Below are positions 6,992 to 11,587 of a stretch of 11,587 bases of DNA, in pieces. Made by a program: the position numbers and the translations under genes. Source of the stretch: Clostridia bacterium (GTDB taxonomy: Bacteria > Bacillota > Clostridia > RUG12999); NCBI GenBank assembly GCA_017502065.1, contig JAFVVU010000135.1:1-11587 (forward strand), given 5' to 3'. Numbering within the stretch: the first letter of the stretch is position 1; the number at the start of each line of letters is the position of its first letter. The notes under the pieces are model-generated. The model was not told where the DNA came from. It did no database searches and saw nothing but the letters and a program-made list of their open reading frames with translations.

Positions 6992-8392
6992 ATGGATTCA
7001 AACGAGTTTGATAAAACAATGGAAACTCCGGCAGTAGAACCTGCCGATGATAATATATTGCTTGAAAAAACACTGGTACCGATGTCAAAATCAGAATTCA
7101 GGGAAGCTTCTTTACCGGAAGAACCCGAAGAAGAGCCAAAGGAAGAACCAAATGATTTTGAAATTCCCGAATGGTCAATAGCTAAACCGGAACCGGTTAA
7201 AAAAGAAGCACCAAAATCCGAAGAGGTTCTGGAAGAAGATCTTCCGGAAGATGAAAAAACGGGACCGAGAATGTGGGTGCCGGTGCTTATTAGCTGTATT
7301 GCAATGATTGTTATGTGCATTTCGCTTATTACAACATATGTAATTCCGGTTTTCCACCAGAACGGGTTTGTGAGCGGAATGGCAAAAATTGTTTCGCCTA
7401 TTATTGGTGTTAATCTTCCGCCGGAGGATGCAAATGTGCTTCTTCTCGGCGTGGATAAAGACGGTTACAGAACCGATACAATAATGATTGCACATTATGA
7501 CGATGAGGCAAAAACAGTAACCGTAATGCAAATCCCGCGAGACACATATGTCGGCGGCAACGGCAGATATGATAAGAAAATAAATTCGGCATATTTTGCC
7601 GGAATAAATCAGCTTAAAAAAGAAATAAAGCTGGCATACGGAATAGACATTCATAAATATGTAACTGTTGACCTTGAAGGTTTCAGACAAATTGTTGACC
7701 TTCTTGGCGGTGTTGAGGTTGATGTTCCAATATATATGGATTATGACGACCCTGAACAGAACCTGCATATTCATATAAAAGCAGGAACACAGGTGCTTGA
7801 CGGAAAAACTGCAGAAGGCTTTGTAAGATACCGTAAAAGCAATGACGGAGTGGATTATCCGAGAGAAAAATCACAAAAAGCGTTTTTATCTGCAATGTTT
7901 AAAAAGGTTGCAACTCCGGAGGGTATCGCAAAAGCACCGGAAATGCTTGAAATTGCAGGAAAGTATATTGAAACAGATTTAACGACATCCCATATTCTTG
8001 GATATGCCTCGGCAGTGCTTGAACTGCCGGAGGGTAACCTTGTGTTTATGGATGCACCCGGCTCGGCAGGAAAAATTTCTGCAGGATATTATTTCTTTGT
8101 GGATAAGCAGGAAGCAGTAAGGGTAGCAAAACAGTATTTTGGCGCAAGCGACAATCTGCATCTTGAAAGCGATAATATTCCGGTATATGTTCCGGAAACG
8201 GTAACAAATGAAGAGCCGGAGGACGAACCGGAAAATACTCCGGAACCCACGAAAAAACCGTCATCCACAAAAAAACCAACGGTGACAAAAAAGCCAACGG
8301 CAACACCTAAGCCGACAGCTAAACCGACGGTTAAACCAACGGCAACGCCGAAACCGACACCAAAACCGAAACACACACCACTTCCAAGATAA
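6992..8392 (+). CDS. LytR-CpsA-Psr (LCP) family protein
   Basis: LCP proteins transfer glycopolymers from lipid carriers to peptidoglycan at the outer membrane face. The 466-residue protein has a long acidic cytoplasmic N-terminus (1-90, rich in EEP), one membrane segment (about 94-120), and an extracellular LCP domain (about 147-305) with NVLLLGVD, YRTDTIMI (159-166), the IPRDTYV strand (181-187), KINSAY (196-201), LDGKTAEGFVRYRKS and the late Arg of DYPREKSQ. A further domain (about 310-400) precedes a T/K/P-repeat tail (about 415-466). AGGAG lies eight bases before ATG 6992. Position between yqeK and rsfS is common in Clostridia. The tail is unusually long and strongly cationic, suggesting a spacer or wall-binding segment. 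Confidence 0.92.
   Translation: MDSNEFDKTMETPAVEPADDNILLEKTLVPMSKSEFREASLPEEPEEEPKEEPNDFEIPEWSIAKPEPVKKEAPKSEEVLEEDLPEDEKTGPRMWVPVLISCIAMIVMCISLITTYVIPVFHQNGFVSGMAKIVSPIIGVNLPPEDANVLLLGVDKDGYRTDTIMIAHYDDEAKTVTVMQIPRDTYVGGNGRYDKKINSAYFAGINQLKKEIKLAYGIDIHKYVTVDLEGFRQIVDLLGGVEVDVPIYMDYDDPEQNLHIHIKAGTQVLDGKTAEGFVRYRKSNDGVDYPREKSQKAFLSAMFKKVATPEGIAKAPEMLEIAGKYIETDLTTSHILGYASAVLELPEGNLVFMDAPGSAGKISAGYYFFVDKQEAVRVAKQYFGASDNLHLESDNIPVYVPETVTNEEPEDEPENTPEPTKKPSSTKKPTVTKKPTATPKPTAKPTVKPTATPKPTPKPKHTPLPR
8242..8389 (+). repeat. Low-complexity Thr-Lys-Pro coding repeat
   Basis: The 3' end of the LCP gene is an imperfect repeat of about 10-20 bp built on AAACCGACGG/AAGCCAACGG. It encodes units such as KKPT, PKPT and ATPKPT, about a dozen in all. 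The units differ at third positions, so this is an old protein repeat rather than a recent slippage tract, though its length could still vary among strains. Confidence 0.8.
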
Positions 8393-8407
8393 AAGTGAGG
8401 TATATAA

Positions 8408-8755
8408 ATGCTTGAATCAAAAGAAAAAGCAATAGAAATTGCAAAAATACTTGACAGTAAAAAGGGCGAAGATATCAAGGTCCTTGAAATAAAGGATTTA
8501 ACTCCGATGTGCGATTATTTCATAATCTGCACAGGCGGGTCTTCTCTTCACATAAAAGCCCTTTGCGATAATGTTGAAGAACAAATGAAACAGCAGGGAG
8601 TAACTCCCGTGCATAACGAAGGATATAACAGCGCGGCATGGCTGCTTATGGATTACGGCGACGTTGTTGTCCATATATTTGACCACGAATCGGCTTCGCT
8701 CTACAATTTAGAAAGACTTTGGGCGGACGCACCGAAGCTTGATATACAATTTTAA
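8408..8755 (+). CDS. rsfS: Ribosomal silencing factor RsfS
   Basis: RsfS binds ribosomal protein L14 on the 50S subunit and blocks joining with 30S, lowering translation when nutrients are short. The 115-residue protein is a complete single domain: KAIEIAKILDSKKGEDIKVL at the start, CDYFIICTGGSS (35-46), the VHNEGYNSAAWLLMDYGDVVVHIF core (68-91) and the ending LYNLERLWADAP. Length is normal. GTGAGG lies seven bases before the ATG. It is 15 bp after the LCP gene and 22 bp before leuS, so all three should share a transcript. Confidence 0.96.
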   Translation: MLESKEKAIEIAKILDSKKGEDIKVLEIKDLTPMCDYFIICTGGSSLHIKALCDNVEEQMKQQGVTPVHNEGYNSAAWLLMDYGDVVVHIFDHESASLYNLERLWADAPKLDIQF

Positions 8756-8777
8756 AATAAAGCTGGAGGAATAAAAA

Positions 8778-11192
8778 ATGAGCTATAATTATACTGACAT
8801 TGAACAAAAATGGCAAAAGAAATGGGACGAGAATAATACCTTTGCGGCATCTGACGATAAGTCAAAACCGAAGTATTATCTTCTTGTTGAATTCCCATAT
8901 CCGTCGGGACAGGGACTTCACGTAGGTCACCCCAGAAGCTATACTGCACTTGATATAGTTGCACGTAAAAAAAGAATGGACGGATATAACGTTCTTTATC
9001 CTATGGGATGGGATGCATTCGGTCTGCCAACAGAAAACTTTGCAATAAAGAATAAAATTCATCCGAAGGTTGTTACAGAAAACAATATTGCAAACTTCAA
9101 ACGTCAGCTCAAAAGCCTTGGCTTTTCATTTGACTGGACAAGAGAAATAAACACAACCGACCCGAACTACTATAAATGGACACAGTGGATTTTCCTTAAA
9201 CTGTTTGAAAAAGGCCTTGCATATAAACAGGAAATGCCTATTAACTGGTGTACAAGCTGTAAAGTTGGTCTTGCAAACGAAGAGGTTGTTGGCGGTGTTT
9301 GTGAACGTTGCGGCGGAGAAGTTATTCAGAAAAATAAGAGCCAGTGGATGCTTAAAATAACTGAATATGCTCAGAAGCTTATTGATGACCTTGACCAGAC
9401 AGATTATATTGATAAAGTTAAAGCACAGCAGAAAAACTGGATTGGCAGATCCGAAGGTGCGGAAGTTAATTTCAAAATTGACGGCGATGATAATATAATA
9501 ACAGTATACACAACAAGATGTGATACTCTTTTCGGTGCAACATATGTTGTTCTTTCTCCGGAACATGAACTTATAGGCAAGCTGAAAGATAAAATTGAAA
9601 ACTATGATGAAGTTAAAGCATATATGGCTGAAGCTGCTAAAAAGACAGAGTTTGAACGTACAGAGCTTGCTAAAGATAAAACAGGCGTTAAGCTTTCCGG
9701 AATTATGGCGATAAACCCTGTTAACAATGCAAAAATTCCGGTATTTATTTCCGACTATGTACTTACTACATACGGAACAGGTGCAATTATGGCGGTTCCT
9801 GCACACGATACCCGTGACCACGAGTTTGCAACGAAATTCGGTCTTCCGATTATTGAAGTTGTTGCCGGTGGGGAAGATGTGCAGAAAGAAGCTTACACAG
9901 ATACCTATACAGGCACAATGGTAAATTCCGGATTTATTACAGGAAAAAGCGTTGATGAAGCGATTTCCGCAATGATAGACTTCCTTGAAAAAGAAGGCAT
10001 CGGTAAAAGAAAAGTAAACTTTAAACTGCGTGACTGGGTGTTCTCCAGACAGAGATACTGGGGCGAACCTATTCCGCTTGTGTGGTGTGAACATTGCGGT
10101 TGGGTGCCGGTAGATGAAAAAGACCTTCCGCTTACACTTCCGGAAGTTGAAAACTACGAACCGACAGATAACGGTGAATCACCGCTTGCTAAAATAGACG
10201 AGTGGGTTAACACAACCTGTCCGAAATGCGGTGCTCCGGCAAAACGTGAAACCGATACAATGCCTCAGTGGGCAGGTTCCTCATGGTATTTCCTGAGATA
10301 CATGGACCCGCATAACAATGAAGAATTTGTTTCAAAAGAAAATGTGGAATACTGGGCGCCTGTTGACTGGTACAACGGCGGTATGGAACATACAACACTC
10401 CATCTTCTGTACTCACGTTTCTGGCACAAATTCCTTTATGATATCGGCGTTGTTCCGACAGCTGAACCTTATAAAAAACGTACTTCACACGGTATGATTC
10501 TGGGTGAAAACGGCGAAAAAATGTCTAAATCAAGAGGCAACGTTGTTAACCCCGATGATATAGTAAACGAATTTGGCGCAGATACTTTCAGAACATATGA
10601 AATGTTCATCGGCGCATTTGACCAGGCAACACCGTGGTCAACACAGGGCGTTAAAGGTTGCTACAGATTCCTTGAACGTGTGTGGGCACTTCAGCATCTC
10701 CTTGTGGATGAAGAAGGATATTCCAAAGAGCTTGAAAGCGCAATGCATAAAGCAATCAAAAAGGTTGGCGAAGATATTGAACGTATGAAGTTCAATACTG
10801 CAATTGCAACTCTTATGGCTCTTGTTAATGACTTTAACAAAGTTGGCAGAATTACAAAAGGCGAGTTCAAAACTTTCCTTCAGCTCCTTAACCCAACAGC
10901 TCCGCATATCACTGAAGAGCTTTGGGCAATGCACGATTTTGGCGGCGAAATCGCATACAGACCGTGGCCGGAATATGACGAATCAAAAACTGCTTCTGAT
11001 GAAATTGAAATTGTTCTTCAGATTGGGGGCAGGGTTAAAGATAAAATGATGATTCCGGCAGGCCTTGATAAAGCGGCAATGGAAGAATTTGTTAAAGCAT
11101 CCGGCAAACTCGAAGAAATTGCAGAAGGTAAAGAAATTGTTAAAGTAATCTGTGTTCCGGGCAAACTTGTTAACCTTGTTGTAAAAGGATAA
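8778..11192 (+). CDS. leuS: Leucyl-tRNA synthetase LeuS
   Basis: LeuS charges tRNA-Leu in the cytoplasm. The 804-residue class I enzyme has the HIGH motif as HVGH (48-51), KMSKS (581-585), and the CP1 editing domain with its Thr-rich region TTRCDTLFG (245-253) and [11 protein letters not shown] (340-350), whose Asp347 is the residue that holds the mischarged amino acid. Two Cys4 clusters look able to bind zinc: Cys158/161/175/178 and Cys437/440/481/484. The C-terminal tRNA-binding domain is complete. GGAGG sits eight bases before the ATG. Only 22 bp separate it from rsfS, too little for the T-box leader that often controls leuS in Firmicutes. comEA begins one base after its stop. Confidence 0.98.
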   Translation: MSYNYTDIEQKWQKKWDENNTFAASDDKSKPKYYLLVEFPYPSGQGLHVGHPRSYTALDIVARKKRMDGYNVLYPMGWDAFGLPTENFAIKNKIHPKVVTENNIANFKRQLKSLGFSFDWTREINTTDPNYYKWTQWIFLKLFEKGLAYKQEMPINWCTSCKVGLANEEVVGGVCERCGGEVIQKNKSQWMLKITEYAQKLIDDLDQTDYIDKVKAQQKNWIGRSEGAEVNFKIDGDDNIITVYTTRCDTLFGATYVVLSPEHELIGKLKDKIENYDEVKAYMAEAAKKTEFERTELAKDKTGVKLSGIMAINPVNNAKIPVFISDYVLTTYGTGAIMAVPAHDTRDHEFATKFGLPIIEVVAGGEDVQKEAYTDTYTGTMVNSGFITGKSVDEAISAMIDFLEKEGIGKRKVNFKLRDWVFSRQRYWGEPIPLVWCEHCGWVPVDEKDLPLTLPEVENYEPTDNGESPLAKIDEWVNTTCPKCGAPAKRETDTMPQWAGSSWYFLRYMDPHNNEEFVSKENVEYWAPVDWYNGGMEHTTLHLLYSRFWHKFLYDIGVVPTAEPYKKRTSHGMILGENGEKMSKSRGNVVNPDDIVNEFGADTFRTYEMFIGAFDQATPWSTQGVKGCYRFLERVWALQHLLVDEEGYSKELESAMHKAIKKVGEDIERMKFNTAIATLMALVNDFNKVGRITKGEFKTFLQLLNPTAPHITEELWAMHDFGGEIAYRPWPEYDESKTASDEIEIVLQIGGRVKDKMMIPAGLDKAAMEEFVKASGKLEEIAEGKEIVKVICVPGKLVNLVVKG

Positions 11193-11193
11193 G

Positions 11194-11587
11194 ATGAATA
11201 TAAAAATAAGAAATTTACTGATAGCTGTTTTTATTATTGCAGTAATAGCCGTGCTATTTTGCTTTATAAAAGTTCCGGTGATGAAAGAAACAAAAACCTT
11301 TGATCTTCCGAAAATATGTGTTCATATAAAAGGGGCTGTTCACAGCCCCGGCATGTACGAACTTGATGCGGCGTCCCGTGTGAATGATGCAATTGCCCTT
11401 GCGGGCGGAGCACTTGACAGTGCGGATATAAATGCAGTAAATCTTGCAAGATTTCTGGAAGATGGTGAGGAGTTAATCATTCCGGAATCTGAAAACACAG
11501 ATAATGTAACCGGCTACAGGAAAAGTCCTGAAATCAATATAAACACAGCGGATGTAAATATGCTGTGTGAGGTTGGTGTGGGAAAAA
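11194..11587 (+). CDS. comEA: ComEA-like competence DNA-binding protein, 5' part
   Basis: ComEA binds incoming double-stranded DNA at the outer membrane face and hands it to the ComEC channel. The 131 codons visible give a short N-terminus, one membrane anchor (about 8-26), a SLBB domain (ICVHIKGAVHSPGMYEL at 42-58, then NDAIALAGG) and the start of the helix-hairpin-helix DNA-binding domain (INTADVNMLCEVGVGK) at the window edge. The typical GIG turn of the hairpin reads GVG. The gene is cut off, so intactness cannot be judged. The ATG starts one base after the leuS TAA, with AAGGA about four bases upstream, so translation is probably coupled to leuS. Confidence 0.9.
   Translation, partial: MNIKIRNLLIAVFIIAVIAVLFCFIKVPVMKETKTFDLPKICVHIKGAVHSPGMYELDAASRVNDAIALAGGALDSADINAVNLARFLEDGEELIIPESENTDNVTGYRKSPEININTADVNMLCEVGVGK

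Noticed and set aside
9126..10094. Long minus-strand open frame (322 codons) opposite leuS, and similar frames opposite obgE (4270-4983) and the LCP gene (7175-7774)
   Set aside because: They lie entirely antisense to clear conserved genes, lack ribosome binding sites, and encode Cys/Phe/Asn/Tyr-rich sequence typical of the complement of AT-biased coding DNA.

Overview
The window is ordinary core chromosome from a low-to-moderate GC, endospore-forming Gram-positive bacterium, most likely a member of the class Clostridia. The evidence is a forespore sigma factor G gene, an ObgE with the C-terminal OCT domain, a LytR-CpsA-Psr (LCP) cell-wall protein, a ComEA DNA-uptake protein, strong AGGAGG-type ribosome binding sites and several TTG starts. 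No phage, insertion sequence, CRISPR, rRNA or tRNA is visible. I did not find a new multi-gene system. The most interesting signals are regulatory.

Layout. Bases 1-305 carry no gene. They hold two tandem copies of a roughly 80-bp palindromic repeat, more small hairpins, four heptamer units and a 19-bp bidirectional terminator. Minus strand, reading leftward from about 4041: hflX, yigZ, a membrane-anchored protein of unknown function, a small S24/S26-type peptidase, then sigG. The first four are tightly packed behind a near-consensus sigma-A promoter. sigG follows after 69 bp that contain a long hairpin enclosing its own Shine-Dalgarno sequence, and a candidate forespore promoter lies just upstream. 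Bases 4020-4257 are an AT-rich divergent intergenic region. Plus strand from 4258: obgE, yhbY, nadD, yqeK, an LCP protein, rsfS, leuS and the 5' part of comEA, with gaps of only 1 to 22 bp and no internal terminator. They read as one operon that runs off the right edge.

How the genes fit. The plus-strand operon groups late ribosome-assembly and ribosome-control factors (ObgE, YhbY, RsfS) with NAD synthesis (NadD), Ap4A turnover (YqeK), leucine charging (LeuS), wall-polymer attachment (LCP) and DNA uptake (ComEA). Part of this order (obgE-yhbY-nadD-yqeK-LCP-rsfS) is a familiar arrangement in Firmicutes. The minus-strand operon begins with another ribosome-linked GTPase (HflX) and the YigZ/IMPACT protein. 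It ends with sigG, which here sits apart from its usual spoIIGA-sigE neighbours and downstream of a vegetative promoter. The sigG leader hairpin is placed where it could block expression from that upstream transcription.
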